In this document: piece by piece, positions 47,301-58,680 of the stretch
How positions within the stretch are numbered: position 1 is the stretch's first letter
How the letters are laid out: each line of letters opens with the position of its first letter
Source of the DNA: Dreissena polymorpha
Lineage: Eukaryota; Mollusca; Bivalvia; Myida; Dreissenidae
Length of the DNA stretch: 64,000 nucleotides
NCBI RefSeq assembly: GCF_020536995.1
Contig: NC_068355.1
Span: 126,485,472 to 126,549,471, forward strand
Direction of reading: 5' to 3'
Notes under the pieces: generated by a model
Told to the model about the DNA's origin: nothing
Seen by the model: only the letters and a program-made list of their open reading frames with translations
Databases searched by the model: none
Position numbers and translations under genes: made by a program

Positions 47301-49781
47301 AGCATCATCTTTAAAATAAACATTATGTCCATTTTCATCAATAAGGAAATGACATTTTGATGTGTGTTGTTTTTGTTCAATCTGTAATGTTTAATAAAGC
47401 AGAAAAATAATTTTGTTTGTTTCTTAAAATGTTAAACAACTGCAAAAAAGTTTCTATGGTAACGTGTATCATTAAAGTCAATGAAAAAGTTTGCACTTGA
47501 ACATAAATATTGGAAGATCTCGATTTTATCGAATATGCACCAGAAATCCAACAAATGCGGTCATAATTGTGCAATCCCTGAATGAATATACACTTCCATA
47601 AAACGAAAGAATATATTCAAGCAAGACCAACTGAGGCTTATGCTTATCATGGATATCAAGTTAAAATAAATCTGCTAGCACTAGTACAGCTTAAACAAAT
47701 ATACATATGAAACACTAGCATACATGCTCATTGAACTTTTGTTTTCCTTTACATAAACCCAGTCTTTATCATATTCTTATCTCCAATCTGAGCGCATACA
47801 TATACTGACAACCGACTATTAACAGTTGGGATAACGATAGCATCTCTAGCAAATGTCAATTTACAATATACAATTCAATAGTTCATAACAATGCATACGT
47901 CACTGGGAAATATATATATGCGATTTGTTCTCCATATTATTTTGTAAATACTTAATCTAGAGAATAACGATGGATGTCCCAGTACCGAATTTCGTTGACA
48001 GAGGCAATCGCTTTTCCGAACGCCATTTATGGGTTGAATAAGAATTGATTTGATTGGTTGAAAGCTGTAATGAGGCATTTCATTTCGCCTGCGGAGTTTG
48101 TTATATTGGCAAATTGGAATTATTAGAAAACAATGTCGATATGCATAACAGTAAATTTTTCTCTGAAGCGAGAGGCACTACACTTTGTTTGTCAGTCGCT
48201 GGCTTGCGATCTAAAAGACAGATGGAACAAATAATTCGTTGTTATGTCTAAGAGCTCTTTATGCCGGGCGTTACATATAGAATGTATACACTGGTAAATA
48301 AATAGCGATTGAGAAACTATCAATTTATTTAAAAGAATAACAAAAGACCTTGTTCAATAATTAGCTTTAAAATTACAAGCACTCGGTCGGGATAAATGTA
48401 TTTTTTTCGGATTTTTAAAAATATAGTTTGCAACGATGTCTGGCGAGAGACTGAAAGGATTATTTTTTCATTCGACCCACCTTAATGTAAGTATATTTTT
48501 AATATTTATCATAATGTTTTTATTCACGTATAAATGATAAATATTTTTTTATATAAAACGTAAATACTATATAAGGGCATCAGTATATAAATATTTAGAA
48601 TTACTTAAATCAAGTAACAGAGCACAACTTATTAAGCTTTCACTTTTTATAAAAGAATCACTCACCATGCGGTCTGAAATTTTAAATGCTCGTGATATAT
48701 CCAATACGAATTAATGTTTGTTGATCTATTTATGTGTGAATATATATGGAACACTTGATTGAATTGATTGATTGCAACAAATGTAATTGTATTTACATTA
48801 AAACAATTAACTGTGTTTAAATACGCATAGAGCAAATAGTAGTTGTATTTATTTAAATTGTTAACCGCGTCTGTATAAATATATTTTGCAAATTCAAATA
48901 TATATTCATTACTAGCTCATCTCCGCTACAGAGATGGCATCGTCATTTATGTTTACTTAACACCTTTTTCATTCCTGTTGATTTGTTGTTGTTATTTTTT
49001 CTCGGAAATGCGGAAATGAGAATGTCTTAGCCCATTGACATATAATTTGTAAATGTATGTGTTTAGACGATGTACTATATACAAGTCTTGAATAAATGTC
49101 TGTCTGTTTGTCTGATAATTTACAGATGATTTTTATACAAATGATATAATTTGTATACACACCATAATGTGCGTATACAAAAGATAATGTTTCTATTCAC
49201 ATGCTTATATTTGTAAACACATTTATACACATGATAGTTTGAGTAAACACATTAAAATGTTTTATTCACATGCTACTGTTTGTATCCACAAAGTACAATC
49301 AAATCATCATAATGTGGATATTTAGTTATTAACTTGCATGATTATTTATTTTGTATTATTATTCATTGCGCTTATTTCTCGTGTAAATTGTAAACCATGC
49401 ATACCGTTAAGAAAACAAGAAAACATTCATTTCGGAGTTCCATATTATGTCGATAAATGCCTTAAAATACTTAAAAAAATCTTTTTTTTTATAGTGTGTG
49501 TTCTTGGTCATGTGTTTTTTAATTAATGGATAATATATAAAATCATATCCTGATACACCGTTTTGTCGTTTAAGGTTGATGTAAAGACATGCATCAGTAA
49601 GTCACTGAGAAAAGCGGATATTGCGTATACATGAAAACAGTCAGCATTAAAAACATTTGATGGGTTTTAACTTAAAGTGCAGACATGTCAATACGTATTA
49701 ATAGACGATATTCAGATAATACAAAAACTGTTCGACGGTAACTTGAACTGAATATTCGCGAGTGTAGCTCCTAACATTATT
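41373..49781. other. Long gene-free AT-rich interval
   Basis: 8.4 kb with no convincing exon on either strand. The longest open frame (46730-47074, - strand, 114 codons) has random AT-rich composition. Weak repetition of CAATGTTC near 44500-44620 and of TATACACATGATA-like words near 49140-49290 was seen and is too loose to call. Confidence 0.5.
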
Positions 49782-50682
49782 TAATTTAAATCGTCGTAGA
49801 AGTTACAAACGGCATTACCATCCAATGGCAAATTAATGTTTCTTAAACAAAAAATATATTGATTAAATATCATAATAAGTGTCATACTTTTAACTTGTTT
49901 CACAAGTTAAACATCAGTTTAAAATAACATTTGCAATGTTTTGAATTTTTTTATTTTTATCTCTATTTTAGTTTGTATTTTTAATAGCATTCAATTGATT
50001 CTAAACAAACAACATACACCATACAAATGAAAAATATATCGTTCCATAGTTTAGAGCAAGATGCAAATAGTTTATTTGACACTTTGTATTTCTAGCTTTT
50101 TACGTGCTTCCCTCATTTAAACGAGTTACGTTTGTTTTAATACACTTAATTAAGGCAAATGTAGAAATGTCCTTGCATTATTAACTTGTTTGAAAAAGTC
50201 TGTGTGCCAAAAGCCCTACAAGTAATCGCACCGAATGTAAAATAAATTAATGGTCGCTTTTACGTGGTTCTAGGTAGATGGCTATGTCGTTAATTAAAGT
50301 AAATTACGCCATAAAAGTCTTCATGACGCTACGTATTAGACATAAGGTTTCCTTTTCATTTATCCGATGGTTTTGCGTATACGATATGGGAAACAAAGTG
50401 TGTACTTGTGATAAATGTATATATTTGTATAACATTTATGTTAAGCCAATACGAGACTAGCTGAAAAGTGTTCTAAGGTTCAATAATAATTGTGATTAAA
50501 TATAACTGATACATATACATTTACATTAACATACATTCTAAAAAATAGATTGCGATCTGCTTTGTTTAAAGTTTTAATTGTTAGTATATGCAGCATTATT
50601 TTAACTGTATAAGTTTTTAGTCAAAATGCAAATGTAAATTATGTTAATGACATGTTTTCATTCTATTTCCCAGATAAATCTA
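49782..50682. repeat. 901-bp direct duplication, copy A
   Basis: Matches 51947-52847 at a constant offset of 2165 bp with no indel and about three substitutions (for example GTAGAAATG/GTATAAATG near 50161 and ACATTAAC/ACAGTAAC near 50526). It ends CCCAGATAAATCTA, that is, with the pre-GPCR splice-acceptor-like sequence cut off by the hAT-like element. Confidence 0.95.
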
Positions 50683-51948
50683 GGGATGTCAACGAATATC
50701 CGAATATTCGGTCCCGGACCGAATATTCGGATACTGTTTTCCGAATCGAATATTCGGAAGAAAAAATAAAAAATCGAGTAATTTCAAAGACTTTGTATTC
50801 GTAAAATTTGCTTCAAACATTGTCAAAAAAGTTGTTCCTCGTGTCATAATGTTTATTCCGGTAGGCGCGTTAATGCGTCGCTATGGTGATGACAGTATAC
50901 CGGTCATAAATCCCGCTAACAAAGCCAGACACTTTGTGTCAAAATTATGATAGGTGCAAATCGCGTCGGCAATCAAAACATCGACCTGCACTTGATCCAA
51001 TGACTCGAATTACATTTAAAATCATCAAAGATTAAATGAGTAAAGGAAAAGCCAACTTTGTGTAAAAACAAATAAGACCGTATGGAAATTAAAACACCGA
51101 CCCGTATTGATCAAATAACTCGAATTACATTTAAAATGATCAAAGATTAATTGAGTAAAGAAAGAGCCGACTTGGTGTGAAAAACAAAACAGATCGTATG
51201 GTTATAATCACGTTGTCCAATCAAAAAAGCTTTTAGAAAATAATTTACTCAACCTCTAATGAGTATTTGCGTATCGTATGGTCCAAACATTAATTAATTA
51301 CTCAATATTCAATCAGGTATTATACTTAAAGAAATGTTTTTGGTATTTCACCCTCATTTAATTGAAAATATTATAATTGCTACACGCATAAAGTAAATAT
51401 CTGTCCAAGCAAAATGCCACCTACGCCTTTCGCTGCTTGGACGTATTTCACGACGTCATCCGATAAGAAGTCGCCGATCCAAGTGTCTTTTAAACGTGGC
51501 AACTTTAAAAGACTGACCGTTTAGTCTGTTAAACAGGTTCAAAGTGTGTTGTGTCTATGTACATACTAAGTAATTCGTTTAAGTTCAGCTTTAATTATAT
51601 GTAGATCTAACTGTTTTGTCATGTAATATTTTGTCGTCATGTAATATTATGTTTCTCGTTCTATTGTTGATGTACGATATTAAAAGTTTAAAAACAGTTT
51701 TTGTCATTCAATTTTAACAATAAAAAGTAATCAACAACATCCGCTTCGAATTAACGACGGCAACGCTGTGTCAATATTTAAACACTTCCGGTGAACTTCC
51801 GGTAAAAACGAAAGTAGAATTCATGGAGTAATGGTACGGTAAACAAAGTTGACTTTTTTCCAACAGATGTTGACCGAACATCCGAATATTCGTTCGGAAG
51901 GGTGACCGAATATTCGAATACCGAAATCGGTATTCGTTGCCATCCCTA
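50681..51948. mobile_element. Non-autonomous hAT-like element (~1.27 kb)
   Basis: Left end TAGGGATGTCAACGAATA and right end, read inward, TAGGGATGGCAACGAATA, followed on both sides by several CGAATATTCGG words. The interior is non-coding and includes two ~115-bp related blocks at about 50980-51205 (each with GACTCGAATTACATTTAAAA). End structure fits hAT MITEs; family assignment is by terminal sequence only. No 8-bp target duplication is visible, because the flanks are the two ends of the 901-bp duplication. Confidence 0.75.
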
Positions 51949-52847
51949 ATTTAAATCGTCGTAGAAGTTACAAACGGCATTACCATCCAATGGCAAATTA
52001 ATGTTTCTTAAACAAAAAATATATTGATTAAATATCATAATAAGTGTCATACTTTTAACTTGTTTCACAAGTTAAACATCAGTTTAAAATAACATTTGCA
52101 ATGTTTTGAATTTTTTTATTTTTATCTCTATTTTAGTTTGTATTTTTAATAGCATTCAATTGATTCTAAACAAACAACATACACCATACAAATGAAAAAT
52201 ATATCGTTCCATAGTTTAGAGCAAGATGCAAATAGTTTATTTGACACTTTGTATTTCTAGCTTTTTACGTGCTTCCCTCATTTAAACGAGTTACGTTTGT
52301 TTTAATACACTTAATTAAGGCAAATGTATAAATGTCCTTGCATTATTAACTTGTTTGAAAAAGTCTGTGTGCCAAAAGCCCTACAAGTAATCGCACCGAA
52401 TGTAAAATAAATTAATGGTCGCTTTTACGTGGTTCTAGGTAGATGGCTATGTCGTTAATTAAAGTAAATTACGCCATAAAAGTCTTCATGACGCTACGTA
52501 TTAGACATAAGGTTTCCTTTTCATTTATCCGATGGTTTTGCGTATACGATATGGGAAACAAAGTGTGTACTTGTGATAAATGTATATATTTGTATAACAT
52601 TTATGTTAAGCCAATACGAGACTAGCTGAAAAGTGTTCTAAGGTTCAATAATAATTGTGATTAAATATAACTGATACATATACATTTACAGTAACATACA
52701 TTCTAAAAAATAGATTGCGATCTGTTTTGTTTAAAGTTTTAATTGTTAGTATATGCAGCATTATTTTAACTGTATAAGTTTTTAGTCAAAATGCAAATGT
52801 AAATTATGTTAATGACATGTTTTCATTCTATTTCCCAGATAAATCTA
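51947..52847. repeat. 901-bp direct duplication, copy A' (next to the GPCR)
   Basis: Second copy of 49782-50682, continuing directly into the GPCR coding exon. Both copies contain the same 60-codon chance frame. Confidence 0.95.
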
Positions 52848-53939
52848 TCAAGCATATTGTCCATCTGCCCCGAAAACCACAGCGCCAACTGCTCTCTAGA
52901 CCTACATGATGGATTCTTTGAGTCAAAGGCGCTATTCGGACAGCGTGTGTTCGCAATTGTTACTCCCGTTATCTTGGTAGCGGGGCTTATCGGTAACGGA
53001 CTCTCTCTGGCAGTTTTCCGAACCAAAGCGCTAAGAAAGCTTTCAGCAAGCTCATATCTTGCGGCCTTGTCCATTGCCGATATGATCACGTTGTTAACGT
53101 ATGTGTTGGTTGAATGGCTTAGAAGGGGCTTGTATTTCATTTACAATGATATTAACATGGATTTTCTGGAGCGCAACGGTATGTGTCAGTTGCAAATATA
53201 CTTATCATACATAGTCCGAATAATGTCAGCTTGGATTATCGTCATGTTCACCGTCGAGAGATTCATGGCGATTTGTTATCCGCTGAAGAGATCCAAGCGG
53301 GGAGTTGGACGAGTAATTTTATACATGCTGCTTGTTGCAGCTCTGTCATCTGTCTACAAACCAATCCTTACGCGTGAGAAAATTATAAGCCAAATGCATA
53401 TTGTGTGTACATCATATTTAGAATGGCTTTCAGTCGTGCTTGATACTGCGTATGCCTTATCTATAACGATAATTCCCTTACTTATCATTACTGTATTGAA
53501 TATTTTAATCGTGGTTAAACTCTTCAAACGAAACAGAGAAAGAAACGAATTGTTTCCGGACGACGCTAATTCGAAGATTCGATTGGAGTTTACAATTATC
53601 TTAGTGGTGATTTCGTGTTGCTATATCGTGTTTAACATCCCATATAATGTCATGTGGATTTTGTTCTGGAATGTGAAACATTACACCGAAAACCAGAGTA
53701 ACTTAATATACTTAGCAAGGGCATTCTTCTACATGAACTATTGTGTCAACTTTTTGCTATACAGTGTGACAGGCCGCTCCTTCAGGTCTGCGCTGAAGAG
53801 CCTGCTATTGTGTCGGTCATCGCGCAATGATCGGTACGGGTCGTATGTCATGTGCAGGCGACTTGGCTCAACCTTGAGCACACAGTACACAACGGGCAGT
53901 AAGCACACTGCGTCTGTAAGGTCGGCGAATCGCTCCTGA
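52806..53939 (+). CDS. Class A (rhodopsin-like) G protein-coupled receptor, peptide-receptor type
   Basis: 377 codons in one exon, seven hydrophobic segments. Seen: NLS and NHS glycosylation sites before TM1, Gly63-Asn64 in TM1 (LIGNGLS), LSIAD in TM2 (residues 88-92), Cys127 before TM3 and Cys201 in loop 2 (the usual disulphide), ERF at 151-153 in the DRY position, TM5 Pro224, FNIPY in TM6 (about 276-280), and NFLLY at 315-319 in place of NPxxY. The basic Ser/Thr-rich tail includes Cys336. Such features are common in mollusc peptide receptors of the FMRFamide/neuropeptide kind; the ligand cannot be read from sequence. Start choice: ATG 52806 is in frame, but TTTCCCAG at 52831-52838 looks like a splice acceptor, so residues 1-11 may be intron and a 5' exon may lie upstream. 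AATAAA lies at about 54062. Confidence 0.9.
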   Translation: MLMTCFHSISQINLSSILSICPENHSANCSLDLHDGFFESKALFGQRVFAIVTPVILVAGLIGNGLSLAVFRTKALRKLSASSYLAALSIADMITLLTYVLVEWLRRGLYFIYNDINMDFLERNGMCQLQIYLSYIVRIMSAWIIVMFTVERFMAICYPLKRSKRGVGRVILYMLLVAALSSVYKPILTREKIISQMHIVCTSYLEWLSVVLDTAYALSITIIPLLIITVLNILIVVKLFKRNRERNELFPDDANSKIRLEFTIILVVISCCYIVFNIPYNVMWILFWNVKHYTENQSNLIYLARAFFYMNYCVNFLLYSVTGRSFRSALKSLLLCRSSRNDRYGSYVMCRRLGSTLSTQYTTGSKHTASVRSANRS

Positions 53940-54248
53940 ACATACAATACTCAAATACGAGAACAGACAATAAGCACTTAAAAACATATTATAATACAAC
54001 GCAAGAGGAACAAACTCAAATATGTAATAGTGGAAAGACAAAACAATTATGCCTATTTATGAATAAACAATGAATATAACTCATTAACATCGAATAATCG
54101 CTAATGAAGAAAAATGTTAATTCAATTATAAAAGTGAGCTACATAACGAGGCGTGATGCTCCAATATAATATTTTAATTAAGCATCACTCGTGAACAAGC
54201 GTCGCGCTTAAATTAGACATTCCAATCGCTGTCTGGACAATCTCGTAT
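53940..54248. other. GPCR 3' flank
   Basis: AT-rich 3' region with AATAAA near 54062; otherwise nothing recognised. Confidence 0.5.
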
Positions 54249-54420
54249 TATAATTGAAAACGGGATTAATTGCATGTGCGCGAAGTGTCGTCCGAGATTG
54301 ACCTATGCAGTCCGCACAAGTGAATCAGGGACGACACCTGCCGCCAAAACTTGCTTTGCATCAAGAAGAGTCTTCCTTTAAGAGCAAAATACCATAAAAG
54401 GCTCATTCAGACACGGGACA
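54249..54420. mobile_element. Degraded MITE of the GTGTCGTC family
   Basis: Starts AACGGGATTAATTGCATGTG, then GCGAAGTGTCGTCC and GCAGTCCGCAC. These match the ends of the element at 41140-41372, but a clear right inverted end is missing. Confidence 0.55.
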
Positions 54421-55130
54421 AGAAGAACCCATGCGCGGGGTAACTCAATATGTTATTTGTTTATACTTTGTGGTAATGAAACTTTAAAATATGACTATTG
54501 TTTTCTGTTATACTTGTTTTCTGTCGTGGGTACGTAAATAATTAGATATAAATTGACTGTTTTGTTCCGGTATATTGTGTCTCAATCAATGATTTTGTAG
54601 AATTTTATTACTATCACCTATTGGCCCTCATTCGTATTTTCCAACTATATATAAGCAAGAGATGTTTTCACCTCTAGCAGAAGTATTTGAATTGTTTAAT
54701 ACAATAAATTTCATTTCGTCTGAGCCCAAATGAATTCGGGTTCATAAAAAGTAAGGACCACAAACAACACACATTAAAAACGCTTAGAAGATAAACGTAA
54801 GTGAGGTTTTAAAAAAACAAATAACGTGTTGAAAACAGCACACAAACAACGCTTATAACCTGAAAGGTTCCATATTGCAGGAAAAGTATATAGAAGACAT
54901 GTTTCCGTATGAGTTCAATGCATTTATAAGGTATTATCTTCATTATCAAAATAGAAACATTTATGGTGGACGCACCAGTTATCAAACACCTAAGAAATTA
55001 CTTTAAAATTGAAACACTTTAAATAACAAAAACATTTTGTTTTAACTAATTACTAACAGTTCAATCATTTATTAACTTATTTGTATAGTTTTCCAGCAAA
55101 TATCCTTCAAGAAATCATAACGATGATTCC
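54421..55130. other. No recognisable feature
   Basis: AT-rich intergenic sequence. Confidence 0.4.
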
Positions 55131-55149
55131 CTGGTTATTGTCACCTCTA

Positions 55150-55290
55150 GCAGACAAAACAAAATGGCGGCCGATGTAAACATGACCCATAACCAGACTT
55201 TACATAAATACTACTCCAGTATATACAAAGTCACATGACTATCACGTGACCCGGACTCCGCGAAAAAATCTGCGTCTGCTACAATCAAAA
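55150..55290 (+). promoter_or_regulatory. Promoter-like patch with YY1-type and E-box motifs
   Basis: AACAAAATGGCGGCCGATG at about 55158-55176 matches the YY1 core (AANATGGCGGC) and also a strong ATG context. CACGTG lies at 55243-55248 and GTCACATGAC at 55230-55239. The patch is more GC-rich than its surroundings. The ATG at 55164 opens only 24 codons (MAADVNMTHNQTL...) before a stop or splice. It may be a start site of an unseen gene. Confidence 0.3.
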
Positions 55291-57695
55291 TTGCAAAGGG
55301 AAATATGCTTTTTGGTGTGTAAATGCACGTTTTGATAAAAGCATTAAAAAAGTAATAGCAAAAAACACATAAAAACGTGTAAATAACAATAATTGCATTC
55401 ATTTAACCTGTTTCTGCGCATTTGTTTCAATCTAAGTAGGCAAGTAAGTCATGGACTTCATGTACGACCATTTGTTTATCGATGTGACCTCATGCGCACT
55501 TTTGCGCTTGCGCATATAGAACCAAAACAAAACGTTCGATAATAGGTGCTGTTCGATAACAGGTACGTCGACGATAATATGCAATTGTAAAAATGGTGAG
55601 ACATGTATCGAATCCACAAAACAAACTTGAATGTATATTTAAAAATAAAACATGAGGGACTACACACCCAAAATGTTTATGAAGCATTTAAAAAGTAAAT
55701 TTATTTTTGGCAGATTCCTAGTATTTAATAAATGCGTGAATACCAAAAAGAATCGTAGTGATGATTTGAATAACTGTTAAATCTTATTCAAAAATAAAAT
55801 CACGTTGTCTGATTACCAATTAAAAAAATAAATATATCAGGTTTTTCACATGTTTTTGTTTCTCAAGTTGAAAATGTCTGATTGTAAATAAAGTATTGAG
55901 AAGTCATGAGCTTCATCAACATTTGTTGCAGTGATCTACAATATTATAATAACAATATATGAAATAATTTGTGTGGTTTGAAAGGTTCTACATTTTTAAT
56001 TAGTATATACTTTACACCTACAGTATTTATGTATTTTGTGTTTCAGTTGTTAAGAAAAACAGTTTTAATTAAAAACTAAGTTTTTTATTTGGAGCTGAAC
56101 TATTAAAATTAGCGTAGAACATTAACTATTTGAATATTTAATGTTTTTAATTGTATAATTATATATAATATGTATACTCATTAAAGGAAATTCATTTGAA
56201 GATATAACTTTAAATGCAACCTTTTAATAATAATACCAAACTTTGAAATACCATTCTATTAATATGAAAGCATACGTACGTCAGTATATTGTATTTTCGG
56301 CCGGTGTCCTTTAATAACGTAATAAATAGTTTTGTTTTGTCTTTAATCAATAATAATGTGAGCCTTATTTGATAGTTTCTTAACTTCAGTGGCATATTGC
56401 TTACAGAAAAGATCTTTTTTTCTGTAAAGAAACCATACAAATGCGGCGTCTAATGCTGAATGTATGTTGAAAACTAAATCAAACTTTTTAGCCTATTGGC
56501 AAATTTAAACAATGTTTTCCAGTACTATGTAAGCGAAATAAAGAAACTTATGACGCCGATTGGTATTTGCAATGTGTTCACCTGATTGTGTAGACTGTTT
56601 TATCATGTGAAACACCGATACATTTTGAAAAGAGACTTGTCTTAGTTCTTGACCACTCAGACAACGTATTTTGACATGGAATCCGTCGCCTACGGTGATT
56701 GCTTAGTCTATGTTGCAAATACCAGATTTCATTTTTTTCTGTTAGAATATTATATATCCCTATCAAAATAGCGTTATTCTGACAACATTGCATCTGTGCG
56801 ACTTTCTAGTCGGCCTTTTGATATTCTCCCAACGAGAACGTATGCAAGTGCTTGTTTAGTGTTTTTTAAACGATGTATTAGATAATAATAATAGTTTATA
56901 TAACTAAAATGCATTAGATGGTGACTTAAGTGTATTGAACTAAAATTATACTAACAATTCCAATGATGTTTTTTATATTTCAATCTCTTCATAAATGCTT
57001 ACATTTGATTTAAACTAAATCATTTCCTTACATCAAATGCAAAAATAAACAAGTGGACCTGAAGATGCACCGTCAAGGGTAAAACATTATAATACATACG
57101 GCTCTTTTTTGGCAAGGAACCGAGTATGGCATACTTTCAAGTGTACTGATTTATATACTTGAAAACAGCATAAGTCACATTCCTTGCAAAAGAGACGGGA
57201 CGATGGATTAAAGTAATTTCATCTTTTAAACTTTGCATTTTAACATCAACTATTTATAGAACAGGACAGCTTTTTAAATCAATATCTTCAAATTAAAAAG
57301 TTGTAAATGTCAATTAAAATTGCAACTTTTATCAAAGCGTAATGGAAACGTGCAAGTCAAAAGTTGCTAACAAAGTTGGTTTGTTATTTTTTAGTGAATA
57401 AATTCGATGTATGGTCTCGAAAATGCATCACAAAAAAGTCATTACTTTTCCGCATACACTTCGCATTAGTAGGTTTTTAAAGTTTGTTTTGTACAAATAA
57501 ACTTCATTTTCGCTATGTTACGTGTCAATAAATTTATATTGAACTCAAAAAGCAAACATGTAGTTACTGTCGTCATCACTTCAAAACATTAGAGACCGAA
57601 AATAAAACCTTTTACCAAATACATTAATAACACTTAAAGTACTAACAAAAACAAGGCCTTGACACAGGAGTTTTCGTACCAAAACTGACCATACG
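55291..57695. other. No recognisable feature
   Basis: AT-rich. Small frames on the - strand near 55430-55690 overlap each other in different frames and have no family signature. Confidence 0.45.
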
Positions 57696-57699
57696 AGTT

Positions 57700-58680
57700 A
57701 ATCTTATAATATAAGTGTGAACATCAGGCCGATCGGTCAATTCGCTCACGAGTTATCAATCGGACATTATTTACACAATCAATGTCACAGTGACCATCAT
57801 TAACCTGAAGTTTGATAGGGATTATCTTCTGTTCGAGGTCAATAAATCTGCAAAGTATGAGGCCCATCACTCAATCCTTTGACCACATATCGAACGGAAA
57901 CCAATTTAACGCTTACTGTCACAGTGCCCTTGACATTTGAACTACTTAGCCCAATGTCATCTGCTGTCCGATGCTAATGCACATAGGAAGTATCAAACCA
58001 ATAGGTCAATTCGTTGACTAGTTATTGATCGGAAACGATTTTCACACTTATTGTTATGGTTACCTTGACATTTGATTTAGTGACTCCAGTTTCAATAGGG
58101 GTCATCTACTTTCCAAGACCAATGCAAATTGGAAGTATCAAGCCAATCGGTGAATCAGATGACAAGTTATTGATCGGAAACGATTTCACACTTATTGTTA
58201 CAATGACCTTAACCTTGGATCTAGTGACCCTAATTTCAATAGGGGCCATCTACTTCCCAACGCCGTTGCACATGGTAAGTTTCACACCAATCGGTCCATC
58301 CGTTCACACCATATTAATCGGAAATAATATTCCCTCTTAGTGCGACAGTGACCTTGAACTTTGATCTCGTGACCCCAATTTCAATATGGTTCATCTACTG
58401 GTAAAGGCAAATGTACGTGGGAAGCATTGAGCCAATTGGTCGATCCGTTCACAATTTGTTGATCGGGAACAATTTTCACTCTGAGTGTGACAGTGCCCTT
58501 TGACCTAGTGACCACAATTGCAATAGGGGCCATCGAAGCCAATGCACATGATAAGTATCAAGCCAAATGTTCAATCAATCCACAAGTTATTGATCGGAAA
58601 CGAATTGGTCTACCGACAGTCCGACCGACATCCAGCAAAACAATATACCCTCTCTTCTTCGAAATGGGGCATAATGCTTA
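57700..58680. repeat. Diverged bivalve CAGTGACCTTG repeat array, about seven ~120-130-bp units
   Basis: Units contain CAATCGGTGAATC-like, TTATTGATCGGAAACGATTT, CACAGTGACCTTGA and AATAGGGGTCATCTAC words in the same order. The array ends GACAGTCCGACCGACATCC then ACAATATACCCTCTC, the same tail as the arrays at 4830 and 10560. Chance frames arise from the unit lacking stops in places. Confidence 0.7.

Noticed and set aside
50278-50460. 60-codon frame, also present at 52443-52625
   Set aside because: Its identity in both places is due to the 901-bp duplication, not to selection on a protein.
58056-58340. 94-codon plus-strand frame with repeated LTFDLVTP-like words
   Set aside because: Translation of the bivalve CAGTGACCTTG repeat units.
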